From Flavobacterium succinicans LMG 10402 (GTDB taxonomy: Bacteria > Bacteroidota > Bacteroidia > Flavobacteriales > Flavobacteriaceae), in assembly GCF_000611675.1 (NCBI RefSeq), contig NZ_JATV01000006.1, forward strand, positions 281,367-345,366: a stretch of DNA of 64,000 bases, read 5' to 3'. Made by a program: the position numbers and the translations under genes. The notes beneath the pieces are model-generated. The model did not search any database and was not told the origin of the DNA. It worked only from the letters and a program-made list of their open reading frames with translations. This document shows positions 27,334-35,736 of the stretch, piece after piece. Every line of letters starts with the position of its first letter. Positions within the stretch are counted from its first letter, which is position 1.

Positions 27334-27909
27334 TTATTGTCCTATAACCACTTTTGGAAAACGAATAATTTTATCGCCTAATTTGTATCCTTTTTCCAAC
27401 ACATCCACAATTTTTCCTTTTAAATCGTCAGATGGTGCTGGGATTTGAGTAATTGCCTCAGCAAAATCAGCGTTAAAAGCGTCACCTGCATTTACATCCA
27501 CTACTTCTAATCCTTTGGTCACCAAAGTTCCTTTCAACTTCTCGTGAATCAACTCTACCCCTTTAGTCAATAACTCATCTTCTGACTTATTGATTTCTAC
27601 CATAGCACGATCAAAATCGTCCAAAACAGGCAACAAAGCCAATAAAACTTCTTGATTGGCTGTTTTGAATAACTCAATACGCTCCTTTGTAGTACGTCTT
27701 TTGTAGTTTTCAAACTCAGCGAACAAGCGCAAAAATTTATCTTTTTCTTTGGCTAAATCTTGTGCCAATTGTTCCTCAACACTTAATTCTTCAATGATAA
27801 GTTGCTCTCCATTTGCATTATTCTCTAACGTTGCGTCATCTATTTCTTGATCGAACTCTGTATTTTCAGTAGTCATATTGCTTTTATTTTTAAAAAAATT
27901 TTTAAACAT
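27334..27909 (-). CDS. grpE: Nucleotide exchange factor GrpE
   Basis: A 191-residue protein from the ATG at 27909; a Met at 27876 (MTTENTE) is an alternative start. A long N-terminal coiled coil (ELSVEEQLAQDLAKEKDKFLRLFAEFENYKRRT) is followed by the family signature (LLPVLDDFDRAM) and a C-terminal beta wing ending GYKLGDKIIRFPKVVIGQ. It releases ADP from DnaK and acts as a heat sensor. grpE and dnaJ appear to be one operon. A TACTTTTG -7 box lies 28 bases upstream, preceded by repeated TTGGCATTTT. Confidence 0.93.
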   Translation of the reverse strand: MFKNFFKNKSNMTTENTEFDQEIDDATLENNANGEQLIIEELSVEEQLAQDLAKEKDKFLRLFAEFENYKRRTTKERIELFKTANQEVLLALLPVLDDFDRAMVEINKSEDELLTKGVELIHEKLKGTLVTKGLEVVDVNAGDAFNADFAEAITQIPAPSDDLKGKIVDVLEKGYKLGDKIIRFPKVVIGQ

Positions 27910-27936
27910 CCTTTTTTGATTCTTTTCAACTATTCT

Positions 27937-27975
27937 CAAAAGTATTGCCAAAATGCCAAAAATGCCAAATTGTCA
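27937..27975 (-). promoter_or_regulatory. Promoter region of grpE-dnaJ with TTGGCA repeats
   Basis: The -7 box TACTTTTG (27937-27944) is preceded on the minus strand by three closely spaced TTGGCA words in TTTGGCATTTTTGGCATTTTGGCA-like sequence. They could be a -33 region, a heat-shock operator or chance. Confidence 0.45.
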
Positions 27976-28180
27976 TAACAACAACTAGATAATAAACATC
28001 AGAAAAAACACCTATTGCATTCATTTTTACACACTTATTATAAATTTAATATATTTTTAAGAGTATCTTGAAATAGTTTGCCTAAATTTGCTTATTATTT
28101 ATCAGAATAGTTGTTTTTGTAACACAAAATATATTTCGGTTTTTAGTTAATTATTAATTCAGCATTGTTTATAATAAAAA

Positions 28181-28214
28181 AAGCTTCGTTTAAACAAACG
28201 AAGCTTTTTTTTTG
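28181..28214. terminator. Bidirectional terminator after hisS
   Basis: Perfect 11-base stem (28181-28191 with 28196-28206), AAAC loop, flanked by A and T runs, 11 bases beyond the hisS stop. The rest of the 315-base gap to grpE is AT-rich with no gene. Confidence 0.9.
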
Positions 28215-28224
28215 TCTCAACCTA

Positions 28225-29595
28225 TTACAAAAGATGGTTTTTTAATCCTTCATAATCCAAGAACACTTGTTCACCTGTACTTAGATTTTTCAAAGCAAAC
28301 GTCTTGGATTCAATTTCTTGTGCTCCCAAAATCACGGCATAGCCAATACCTCTTTTATCTGCGTACTGCAATTGTTTTCCCATTTTTACTGCATCAGGAT
28401 ACAATTCTACTTTAATTCCTTCTGCTCTAAGCTTTTGAATGGTTTGCATTGCCACAAAAGCTTCGGTTTCGCCATAATTCACAAACAATGCTTTCGAAGT
28501 TGCCGACACAGTATCTGGGAACAATCCCAATTCTTCTACAACCAAATAAATTCGGTCTAAACCAAATGAAATCCCGACACCACTCATATTTTTCAAACCA
28601 AAAATCCCCGTTAAATCGTCATATCTTCCGCCACCACCAATGGAACCCATGGAAACAGTCTTAGGAGGAGCGATTTCAAAAATAGCTCCTGTATAATAAT
28701 TCAATCCTCTGGCCAAAGTCACATCCAAATCCAATTGAGCTGTAGCTAATCCGAGTTGGGTTACTTTTTCGCAAATGAATTGTAATTCTTCAACACCTTT
28801 CATCCCTTCTACCGAAGCAGAAAGCAATTGTGACAATTGGTTGATTTTCTCTGCAATAGTTCCTGTAAAACTAAACAAAGGTTGCACTTTAGCAATCGCT
28901 TCTTCAGAAATGCCTTTTTCGATCATTTCTTTCTTTACGCCGTCTTCGCCAATTTTATCTAGTTTGTCCAATGCCACGGTAAAATCAATCAGCTTGTCCG
29001 AAGCGCCAATCACCTCAGCAATGCCAGATAAAATTTTACGATTGTTGATTTTGATGGTCACGCCTTCTAATCCTAAAGCCGTAAAAACGGTGTCATACAA
29101 TTGTACCAATTCCACTTCTTGCCACAAGGATTTGGAACCTACCACATCGGCATCGCACTGAAAAAATTCTCTAAAACGTCCTTTTTGTGGACGGTCGGCG
29201 CGCCAAACGGGCTGAATTTGATATCTTTTGAACGGAAACTCAATTTCACTTTGGTGTTGCACCACGTAACGCGCAAAAGGAACGGTCAAATCATAGCGCA
29301 AGGCTTTTTCGGAAATACTCGCCGTCAATTTTAAACTGTCTTTGTTCTCTAAATGCGTCGCATTGGCTTTTGACAAATAATCGCCTGAATTCAAGATTTT
29401 AAAAATCAAGCGGTCGCCTTCTTCACCATATTTTCCCATCAAAGTATCTGAATTTTCAAACGATGGGGTTTCTATAGGTTGAAAGCCAAATTTCTCAAAA
29501 TTGCTTTTTATAGTTTGTATAATGTACTGTCTTTTGGCCACTTCGGCTGGCGAAAAATCGCGTGTTCCTTTGGGTATACTGGGTTTCGAAGCCAT
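28225..29595 (-). CDS. hisS: Histidyl-tRNA synthetase
   Basis: A 456-residue class II synthetase from the ATG at 29595 ([18 protein letters not shown]); an earlier Met (29613) is in frame but not needed. Family marks are PKGTRDF, the motif 2 region [24 protein letters not shown], the histidine A motifs [14 protein letters not shown], and motif 3 [16 protein letters not shown]. The C-terminal anticodon-binding domain is present ([23 protein letters not shown]). It charges tRNA-His. It is monocistronic, bounded by a terminator downstream and repeats upstream. Confidence 0.95.
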   Translation of the reverse strand: MASKPSIPKGTRDFSPAEVAKRQYIIQTIKSNFEKFGFQPIETPSFENSDTLMGKYGEEGDRLIFKILNSGDYLSKANATHLENKDSLKLTASISEKALRYDLTVPFARYVVQHQSEIEFPFKRYQIQPVWRADRPQKGRFREFFQCDADVVGSKSLWQEVELVQLYDTVFTALGLEGVTIKINNRKILSGIAEVIGASDKLIDFTVALDKLDKIGEDGVKKEMIEKGISEEAIAKVQPLFSFTGTIAEKINQLSQLLSASVEGMKGVEELQFICEKVTQLGLATAQLDLDVTLARGLNYYTGAIFEIAPPKTVSMGSIGGGGRYDDLTGIFGLKNMSGVGISFGLDRIYLVVEELGLFPDTVSATSKALFVNYGETEAFVAMQTIQKLRAEGIKVELYPDAVKMGKQLQYADKRGIGYAVILGAQEIESKTFALKNLSTGEQVFLDYEGLKNHLL

Positions 29596-29753
29596 TGTAA
29601 AATGAATTTTCAATTAAGATTGCAAATATCTTACTTTTTAAAAGAATTCCCATTCAAAAATAATGGGTTTATTACTATAGTGCATTTTTCTTGTAGCAAC
29701 GCAGTCCTTTTGTGGATCTGTAACTATTCCGTTTTTAGGAGACATTAATTTGT

Positions 29754-29911
29754 CTCCAACTAAAGTTGGAGGGCTGGAATTTGAAAATTTTAAAGGCTTT
29801 AGCCAAAATTAGCTGCTTTTATTGGGCTAAAGCCAACACAATCCAACCTTAATAACTCCAGCTAAAGCTGGAGCCAATTGAAAACAAGCATAACTCCATC
29901 TAAAGCTGGAG
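29754..29911. repeat. Cluster of CTCCAGCTAAAGCTGGAG-type palindromes
   Basis: Perfect palindromes at 29754-29771 and 29856-29873, an imperfect one at 29894-29911, and GGCTTTAGCC (29795-29804) with GGGCTAAAGCC (29824-29834). The two later units carry the same tail GCCAATTGAAAACAAG. They look like REP-type elements and fill the 582-base gap upstream of hisS. Confidence 0.8.
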
Positions 29912-29955
29912 CCAATTGAAAACAAGACAAGCTGGATATTTTTTTGAGAACAAAA

Positions 29956-30128
29956 GATGGAAATCCGTTCCTACAAAACAAATCGTTCCTAACCAACGGA
30001 TTGAAATCCGTTGCTACAAAATAAATCGTTCCTAACCAACGAATTGAAATCCGTTGCTACAAAACAAATCGTTCCTAACCAACGGATTAAAATGCGTTGC
30101 TACAAAACAAATCGTTCCGAGGGAACTT
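29956..30128. repeat. 43-base tandem repeats, AACGGATT-AAATCCGTT family, cluster I
   Basis: Four units with 43-base spacing (unit starts 29994, 30037, 30080, plus a degenerate first unit) of the form CAACGGATTGAAATCCGTTG + CTACAAAA + AATCGTTCCTAAC. Each core is a palindrome. The last unit ends in GTTCCGAGGGAAC. Between this and the NERD gene (30178) nothing else is seen. Confidence 0.85.
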
Positions 30129-30177
30129 GGAAATTATATAGAGAGCGACACGCTAAGTGATCTTGTTTCTTATGAGG

Positions 30178-31263
30178 TTATATGCTTATTTTACAAGAAT
30201 TATTTTTTGAATCACCATAATTAAGTAAAAAACTTGAAATCTCACCTACCTCATCTTTTGAAAGACATGATGGAAAATAAGTAATATATTTCACAAGCTC
30301 ATGTAGTCCGAGAATTTTCACGAAATGAAACTCTTCATTTGGTTTATTATTGATAAAAGTCACTATGTTTTTTATTGGAATTTTTCTGACTCCCCAATGA
30401 TGTTTTTTTAATTTTTTTCTAGCTAAAATTTTTGAAAGCGCAAAATTAGTTCTTTTAACTTGCTGAATGGGTGAAAACAAATCGATGTTTTTAATAGAAT
30501 TTTTACTCCAATTTTTCGTCTCAATTATAAAAACTCCTGCAGGAGCAATTAATACGTGATCTATTTGAATTGACTTTATGGCATCTTTACCATTCGAAAA
30601 CAATATCGGTTTTTTGAAAGTACAAGAAAAATCATTAATCAAAACATAATCGTCCGATAATTTTGATAACTCTATTTGAACTTTATGTTCTCCAATAGCA
30701 CCATAAATAAAATTCTTGATTTCTAATATCAAATCAAGCTTTCGTTCAAGGCTTTGTAAATCACTTGCACTACTTTGAATAACTGCTCGCTCAAAGTCAG
30801 TGCTTATAAAATCAAGGCGAATTGTTTTTTGCTTGAGTAAATTATTTTGCTTTCTTGTTAAAATGAAGAGGTGAATTCGATAAAAAATAGGAGCCGACCA
30901 AATTTTTGCCCAAAGCTTAATGTTTAAAAATAAATCTTTTAGAATCGAAATAAAACTCGAATTAGGTAAAAACAACAACTCAACTCTTTGATGAAGATCA
31001 CTTAGTTTTTGGTTTAATTTTTCATTTTGTTCAAACTCGCAATTCGTAATTGCTTCGCTCAATCGCGGTATTTCATCTTCGAGAGTTTGACGTTCAGTTT
31101 GGATTGCCAACCTATGATCTTCAATAATTTGATGCTTAATAGCACTATAGTCATTTTCAAAGTTTAATAAATCGGTAATCGAATGGAACTCGTTAAGGTT
31201 ATTTTGGATCAAATATTTTTCTATATGACTCAAAGCACCAATTGTATTATAAATTAAACACAT
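30178..31263 (-). CDS. NERD-domain protein with N-terminal coiled coil
   Basis: A 361-residue protein. The first 180 residues are mostly helical with coiled-coil-like heptads and a hydrophobic stretch near residues 115-135 (LNIKLWAKIWSAPIFYRIHLFIL). The second half is a NERD domain: GAIGEHKVQIELSKL (about 188-202), D235 in IQIDHVLIAPAGVFIIETKNW, and E248-x-K250. NERD is a predicted restriction-type nuclease domain. No helicase or other module is attached here, unlike the NERD protein at 61673-63832. Downstream partners on the strand are unknown genes. Role in DNA processing or defence is inference. Confidence 0.8.
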   Translation of the reverse strand: MCLIYNTIGALSHIEKYLIQNNLNEFHSITDLLNFENDYSAIKHQIIEDHRLAIQTERQTLEDEIPRLSEAITNCEFEQNEKLNQKLSDLHQRVELLFLPNSSFISILKDLFLNIKLWAKIWSAPIFYRIHLFILTRKQNNLLKQKTIRLDFISTDFERAVIQSSASDLQSLERKLDLILEIKNFIYGAIGEHKVQIELSKLSDDYVLINDFSCTFKKPILFSNGKDAIKSIQIDHVLIAPAGVFIIETKNWSKNSIKNIDLFSPIQQVKRTNFALSKILARKKLKKHHWGVRKIPIKNIVTFINNKPNEEFHFVKILGLHELVKYITYFPSCLSKDEVGEISSFLLNYGDSKNNSCKISI

Positions 31264-31319
31264 TTTATAGAAATTATTATTACTGACTCTAACCCATCTA
31301 AAACACTACAATTACTTTT

Positions 31320-31928
31320 CTACTTGAACTTTATCGAAACAATAAAATAATGAGGAATATTAAAATGCTCCCCAAACTTCTCAGGTGCAATATCGGATTG
31401 TGCAACTTCACAATACGAACCTGAACCGTCTTTATATATAGTGGGGGTTATAATGGCAAAAACAGCATTTTTCTTTTGAAAATCAATAGTTACCTCTTTT
31501 TTACCACCAAAAAAGTCTTTTAATGCATATTCATCTGAATCGCTATACAACTTAAAGTAATACTTTTTACTCCCGAACTTCTTTCCTCTTATATAGGTTT
31601 TTAATTTTCCATCACTTAGCTTGAAAAAGAAACTTAAAGATTCGCTATTCGAGTCAATTTTAAAATAATCACTTTCTGAACTATCAAAAAGAGCACTAGT
31701 CTTAATGAGTTTACCATTTTTGAATTCTTCAAGACTCACTTCATAATGCTTTCCTTTTAGCTCTTCGCTTGCAAAGTTTAATCGCTCAGTGTAAATCTTC
31801 TCAAAATCCATTAAGTTTTGAATTTCTTGGTTTTCACTTCCATAACTGTTCGTCATTGTAATGGATTTTTGACTGTAATGCAGCTGCGATACACTAAACA
31901 ATAAAAATAACAGGACTCTTTTTTTCAT
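31320..31928 (-). CDS. Secreted protein of unknown function
   Basis: A 202-residue protein with a signal peptide (MKKRVLLFLLFSVSQLHYSQ). The remainder is rich in beta-prone, charged segments (YFKIDSNSESLSFFFKLSDGKLKTYIRGKKFGSKKYYFKLY) with no recognised motif and one Cys. It lies between the NERD gene and the TM protein at 32013, all on the minus strand, with gaps of 56 and 84 bases, so they may be co-transcribed. Function unknown. Confidence 0.6.
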   Translation of the reverse strand: MKKRVLLFLLFSVSQLHYSQKSITMTNSYGSENQEIQNLMDFEKIYTERLNFASEELKGKHYEVSLEEFKNGKLIKTSALFDSSESDYFKIDSNSESLSFFFKLSDGKLKTYIRGKKFGSKKYYFKLYSDSDEYALKDFFGGKKEVTIDFQKKNAVFAIITPTIYKDGSGSYCEVAQSDIAPEKFGEHFNIPHYFIVSIKFK

Positions 31929-31967
31929 TTTTCTATTTTGGCTTTTGAATTAAGTAGTTATGGGTAC

Positions 31968-31992
31968 GAGCGAGACGCTCGCACTAGCGGGA
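31968..31992. repeat. Short GCGAGACGCTCGC hairpin
   Basis: GCGAG-ACG-CTCGC (31970-31982) is a five-base-stem hairpin in the gap between two accessory genes, next to GGGTACGA and ACTAGCGGG. Confidence 0.4.
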
Positions 31993-32012
31993 GGATAAGC
32001 TTTTTGAAAGGA

Positions 32013-32906
32013 TTAGTATTCAATTCTAGTTTCTCCTTCAATTGATGAGTTCACTTTAGTTACAACTGAATTAGTAACCATTATGTTTCCATCCTGATTA
32101 ATTTTTCTCTCTTGATACATTTCTACTTCTATTGAATAACGATTTGAAAAGTGTATTTGACCATTTAAAACTTTACTGCTAAAATCAAAATCATCCACAA
32201 GAAAGTTTATAATGCTATTATCGTAAAAGCCTTTCCATCTGAATTTACCTCTTTTTATAGCTGGAGATATAACATCAATTTTAACATTTTCTAATTCAAG
32301 TTTAGGAATTTCGTCTGAACCTAAAATAAATTTAGAAAATTGATTTCTTAATACTTTTCTTGATGTACCAACTGGTTTTTCATCATAAAGTCTTACAACA
32401 TCGATATAATCAACTTTTTGATAATTATTTAATTTTTTATAAAGGTTTGATTTACGCCACGAAACTTTATAATTTTTATTTACTATTTCAACTGAATCAA
32501 CTAGAGTTTCTTGGCTAATTTCTTCATTATCTTGTAAAAATTCTAGATTTAATTTTTCGAGTTCTTTTCTCTTTAATTCATTATCTAATTTCAAATTTTC
32601 TATTTGAAGGGTTGTTAACTCTTTATTTTCAATAGGAAACCGAGATATTATTATCGCTGCAATAGAAACTATTAAACTTATTTGAGCAGAATTTTTCCCA
32701 AGAAACTTCCAAGTTTCTTTAAATCCTCCTTCTTCTGCTGGTAAGGTTTCTAAATCAAGCTGAAGTCCGAGTGTTTCCGAGATTTCCTTAAAAATATAGA
32801 GTAATTCTTTTTCGCATTCATTTCTTAAGAGTGAATTGATTGAATGACTACTATCTCTAAAATAATAGTGAAACTGCAAACTATTAGACTTTTCTATTGG
32901 ACTCAT
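32013..32906 (-). CDS. Unknown protein with one transmembrane segment
   Basis: A 297-residue protein. A hydrophobic helix at about residues 73-92 (SAQISLIVSIAAIIISRFP) follows an N-terminal region, and a coiled-coil-like stretch comes next (TLQIENLKLDNELKRKELEKLNLEFLQ). The C-terminal third is predicted beta-rich. The architecture, a membrane anchor plus coiled coil plus soluble domain, is seen in accessory proteins of mobile or defence regions, but there is no recognised domain. It is transcribed toward the secreted unknown and the NERD gene. Confidence 0.6.
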   Translation of the reverse strand: MSPIEKSNSLQFHYYFRDSSHSINSLLRNECEKELLYIFKEISETLGLQLDLETLPAEEGGFKETWKFLGKNSAQISLIVSIAAIIISRFPIENKELTTLQIENLKLDNELKRKELEKLNLEFLQDNEEISQETLVDSVEIVNKNYKVSWRKSNLYKKLNNYQKVDYIDVVRLYDEKPVGTSRKVLRNQFSKFILGSDEIPKLELENVKIDVISPAIKRGKFRWKGFYDNSIINFLVDDFDFSSKVLNGQIHFSNRYSIEVEMYQERKINQDGNIMVTNSVVTKVNSSIEGETRIEY

Positions 32907-33138
32907 TATTTTTTTCTTTATTTCAAATTTAGTATGTCACTACCTATACATTTGCCCTAATCAACATTGCTTATAAAACTCCTAATAAGTTAATCTAACA
33001 AGCATAATACTTCCTCAAATATATCTTTTTTATATTCAAAAATAACATAAATCACATAAAATTTTCTTACAAAATTTAACCATTACTTACTGCTTGCTAA
33101 GCACTAATAACTGCCGACTTGCCTGCATGAGGGATGGG

Positions 33139-33190
33139 AGCGGCATCCTCTTGGGGCGGGGTTCGCCCCAAGAGATATAGCGTACAGCCC
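33139..33190 (+). repeat. Intergenic hairpin repeat, copy 3
   Basis: AGCGGCATCCT, then a nine-base stem CTTGGGGCG / CGCCCCAAG with GGGTT loop (33150-33172), then AGATATAGCG. This is the plus-strand orientation of the element also at 1641 and 25826. It lies in the 353-base gap between the unknown TM gene and cutC. A second GC-rich inverted repeat (CCCCGAGG at 33193-33200 with CCTCGGGG at 33233-33240) follows. No gene is present. Confidence 0.75.
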
Positions 33191-33259
33191 GGCCCCGAGG
33201 TGCAGGGAGTTGTGGTTGAGCAAAATCGTGTGCCTCGGGGGCATGCCCAAAATAGGATT

Positions 33260-33946
33260 TTAAAGTGTATTCAATTGCTGTTTTAGCAGGGCGACTTCGG
33301 TGGGGTTGGGAAGTTCGCTATCGTCGGTAATCGCAGCGGAATGGTAGTACACGGCTCGGGTGGTTTGGCTCAGCCAACGGGCATTGCTCGAACGCAATCC
33401 GCCTCCGGGCATCACCGTAATGCGGTCACCGGCGTGTGCGACCAATTGTTGTAGGAGGTCAGCGCCTTCGGTCACATTGGTGCGCACTCCAGACGTGAGG
33501 ACGGTTTTGAAGCCACAAGCCGCTAACGTTTCTAACCCTTGCAGCGGGTCAGTGATACCATCGAAAGCACGGTGAAAGGTGCAAGGCAACGGCTGTGCCA
33601 AATTCACCAAAGCGGCATTGGCCTCGGTAGGAATGCTACCGTCGGGATAGAGAATGCCAAACACAAAACCATCGATGCCGAGATTTTTGAAAGTGGTAAT
33701 GCTGTTTTTCATCGCTTGGAACTCGGTTTCGGTGTAGACAAAATCGCCTTCGCGTGGGCGAATCATCACGTTGAGCGCTACGGTGGTCAGAGCACGAGCG
33801 GCTTGCACCATTTCGAAGGGAGGTGTGATGCCTCCAGCGTCTCTGTCGAGACATAATTCGATTCTGTCGGCGCCATTTTCTTGGGCGATGGCAATGGCGT
33901 CTAAGCTAAAACAGGCGATTTCTAATTGGTTCATTTGATGTTGCAT
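33260..33946 (-). CDS. cutC: CutC family protein
   Basis: A 228-residue TIM-barrel protein with the CutC start (LEIACFSLDAIAIAQENGADRIELCLDRDAGGITPP) and conserved MIRPREGDFVYTETEF and VMPGGGLRSSN. CutC was named for copper tolerance in E. coli, a role that is disputed; its true substrate is not settled. In Bacteroidota it often lies near glycosylasparaginases, as it does here. The gene is visibly richer in G+C than its neighbours (many CGG/GGC codons), so it may have been acquired separately. ATG at 33946; Met at 33934 is an alternative. A 768-base tandem-repeat tract lies upstream. Confidence 0.82.
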   Translation of the reverse strand: MQHQMNQLEIACFSLDAIAIAQENGADRIELCLDRDAGGITPPFEMVQAARALTTVALNVMIRPREGDFVYTETEFQAMKNSITTFKNLGIDGFVFGILYPDGSIPTEANAALVNLAQPLPCTFHRAFDGITDPLQGLETLAACGFKTVLTSGVRTNVTEGADLLQQLVAHAGDRITVMPGGGLRSSNARWLSQTTRAVYYHSAAITDDSELPNPTEVALLKQQLNTL

Positions 33947-33950
33947 TTTT

Positions 33951-34240
33951 TTTTTACCATTAAGACATTAAGGTTCATTAAGGCTTCATTTTTAATGCGT
34001 GGCTTTTTTTACCATTAAGATATTAAGGTTCATTAAGGATTTATTCTATTTTAATGGGTGGCTTTTTTTTACCATTAAGACATTAAGGTTTATTAAGGAT
34101 TTATTCTATTTTAATGGGTGGCTTTTTTTTTACCATTATGATATTAAGGTTCATTAAGGATTCATTCTATTTTAATGCGTGGTTTTTTTTTACCATTAAG
34201 ATATTAAAGTTCATTAAGGATTTATTCTATTTTAATAGTT
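33951..34240. repeat. Five tandem units of about 60 bases (ACCATTAAG type)
   Basis: Five units beginning ACCATTA at 33956, 34011, 34071, 34132 and 34192 (steps 55, 60, 61, 60), each reading ACCATTAAGAtATTAAGGTT, then a short AT-rich middle and a GTGGC-T-run ending. Two such arrays together fill the 768 bases between cutC and the asparaginase gene. No open frame. Confidence 0.9.
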
Positions 34241-34700
34241 TAATTAATTATTCTTAATGATACACTGCATTGTTTTTATTTTTCACCTTTGAGTTTCTAT
34301 CAAAACTTAATGGTTCTTAATGTCTTAATGGTTCAATTTAATTATTCTTAATAATACGCTGCATTGTTTTTATTTTTCACCTTTGAGTTTCTATCATAAC
34401 TTAATGGCTCTTAATGGTTTAAATTAATTATTCTTAATGATACGCTGCATTGTTTTTATTTTTCCACCATTGAGTTTCTATCAAAACTTAATGGTTCTTA
34501 ATGTCTTAATGGTTCAATTTAATTATTCTTAATAATACGCTGCATTGTTTTTATTTTTCACCTTTGAGTTTCTATCATAACTTAATGGTTCTTAATGATT
34601 TAAATTAATTATTCTTAATAATACGCTGCATTGTTTTTATTTTTCCACCATTGAGTTTCTATCAAAACTTAATGGTTCTTAATGTCTTAATGGTTTAATT
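34241..34700. repeat. Alternating 94/86-base tandem repeats
   Basis: The word CTGCATTG recurs at 34265, 34359, 34445, 34540 and 34626, so steps are 94, 86, 95, 86. The odd units contain ATCAAAACTTAATGGTTCTTAA and the even ones ATCATAACTTAATGG, so the array is a higher-order repeat of about 180 bases (two full dimers plus one extra). Units end TTAATGTCTTAATGG, echoing the neighbouring array. Confidence 0.9.
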
Positions 34701-34714
34701 ATTTTTTTATTAAG

Positions 34715-35710
34715 TTATTTTAAAAAGTAGTTCGCATCGATGAGTTGGTTGCCTGAAGCATCGTGCACCGCATAATTGAATCCCCCTTGAATGCAATACG
34801 AGCCATACTCGCCTTGCTTGTTCAACGCAATAAATCCAACTTGGATGTCTTTGAGGTTTTTGCCACGGTTTTGGGTTAGTTTTACGATGCGCGCTACGGC
34901 TTCTTCGCAGGCTTTTTGTGGAGATTTTCCTTGTCGCATCAACTCAACCACCAAATGACAACCCGAAATACGCACCACTTCTTCACCATGGCCAGTGGCG
35001 GTGGCGGCTCCAATTTCGTTATCGACATACAAACCTGCTCCAATAATGGGCGAGTCGCCCAAACGACCGTGCATCTTAAACGCCATACCGCTAGTGGTAC
35101 AAGCGCCAGACAAATCGCCGTGACTGTCTAAGGCAATCATTCCAATGGTATCGTGGTTTTCGATATTGGCAATGGGTTTGTATTCGCTGGTTTTGAGCCA
35201 TTCTTTCCACTCTTTTTCGCTGGCTTCAACCAATAAATTTTCTTTGGTAAATCCTTGCGAAAGGGCAAACTGCAAAGCGCCCTCGCCTACCAACATCACA
35301 TGAGGCGTTTTTTCCATCACAGCACGCGCCACCGAAATAGGATGCTTGATGTATTCCAAACAACCCACGGCACCAATATTGGCTTTTTCGTCCATAATAC
35401 AAGCGTCGAGCGTGACACGTCCATCGCGATCAGGTCGGCCACCGTAACCTACACTGCGTTCGTTGGGATCGCCTTCGGGAATTTTGACCCCTGCTTCTAC
35501 TGCGTCTAGGGCTTTTCCGTTATTTTTGAGAACTTCCCAAGCGGCAGCATTGGCTTGAAGGCCAAAACGCCAAGTGGACAATACTATAGGTTTTCGGATT
35601 TTGGAAGGGGTGCTCGTTGGCACTTCCTCTGCTGCAACAGTAAAAGACGGCAAAACCACAGCCGCAGAGGCTATGGTTGCTGTTTTTAGAAATTGACGAC
35701 GGTTGTTCAT
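34715..35710 (-). CDS. Glycosylasparaginase (N4-(beta-N-acetylglucosaminyl)-L-asparaginase)
   Basis: A 331-residue Ntn hydrolase precursor. The N-terminus NNRRQFLKTATIASAAVVLPSFTVA is a Tat-type signal with twin Arg. The autocleavage site is HDTIGM, giving Thr188 as nucleophile of the beta subunit; GAGLYVDNEIGAATATGHGEE and the RxGxxRDG-type Gly regions follow. It splits the GlcNAc-Asn bond of N-glycopeptides, acting last in N-glycan removal, here in the periplasm. It lies 26 bases after the ROK gene, in one minus-strand series with the GH18, GH125 and GH92 genes. Length and cleavage motif fit the active family. Confidence 0.9.
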   Translation of the reverse strand: MNNRRQFLKTATIASAAVVLPSFTVAAEEVPTSTPSKIRKPIVLSTWRFGLQANAAAWEVLKNNGKALDAVEAGVKIPEGDPNERSVGYGGRPDRDGRVTLDACIMDEKANIGAVGCLEYIKHPISVARAVMEKTPHVMLVGEGALQFALSQGFTKENLLVEASEKEWKEWLKTSEYKPIANIENHDTIGMIALDSHGDLSGACTTSGMAFKMHGRLGDSPIIGAGLYVDNEIGAATATGHGEEVVRISGCHLVVELMRQGKSPQKACEEAVARIVKLTQNRGKNLKDIQVGFIALNKQGEYGSYCIQGGFNYAVHDASGNQLIDANYFLK

Positions 35711-35736
35711 ATGTTTACATTTGAAACCTAAATTTA

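Noticed and set aside
29956..30128. Possible CRISPR array
   Set aside because: The 43-base periodic units are contiguous, with similar sequence throughout and no unique spacers; no cas genes are present.
34241..34700. Possible CRISPR array
   Set aside because: Units are tandem and nearly identical over the whole length, so no spacers.
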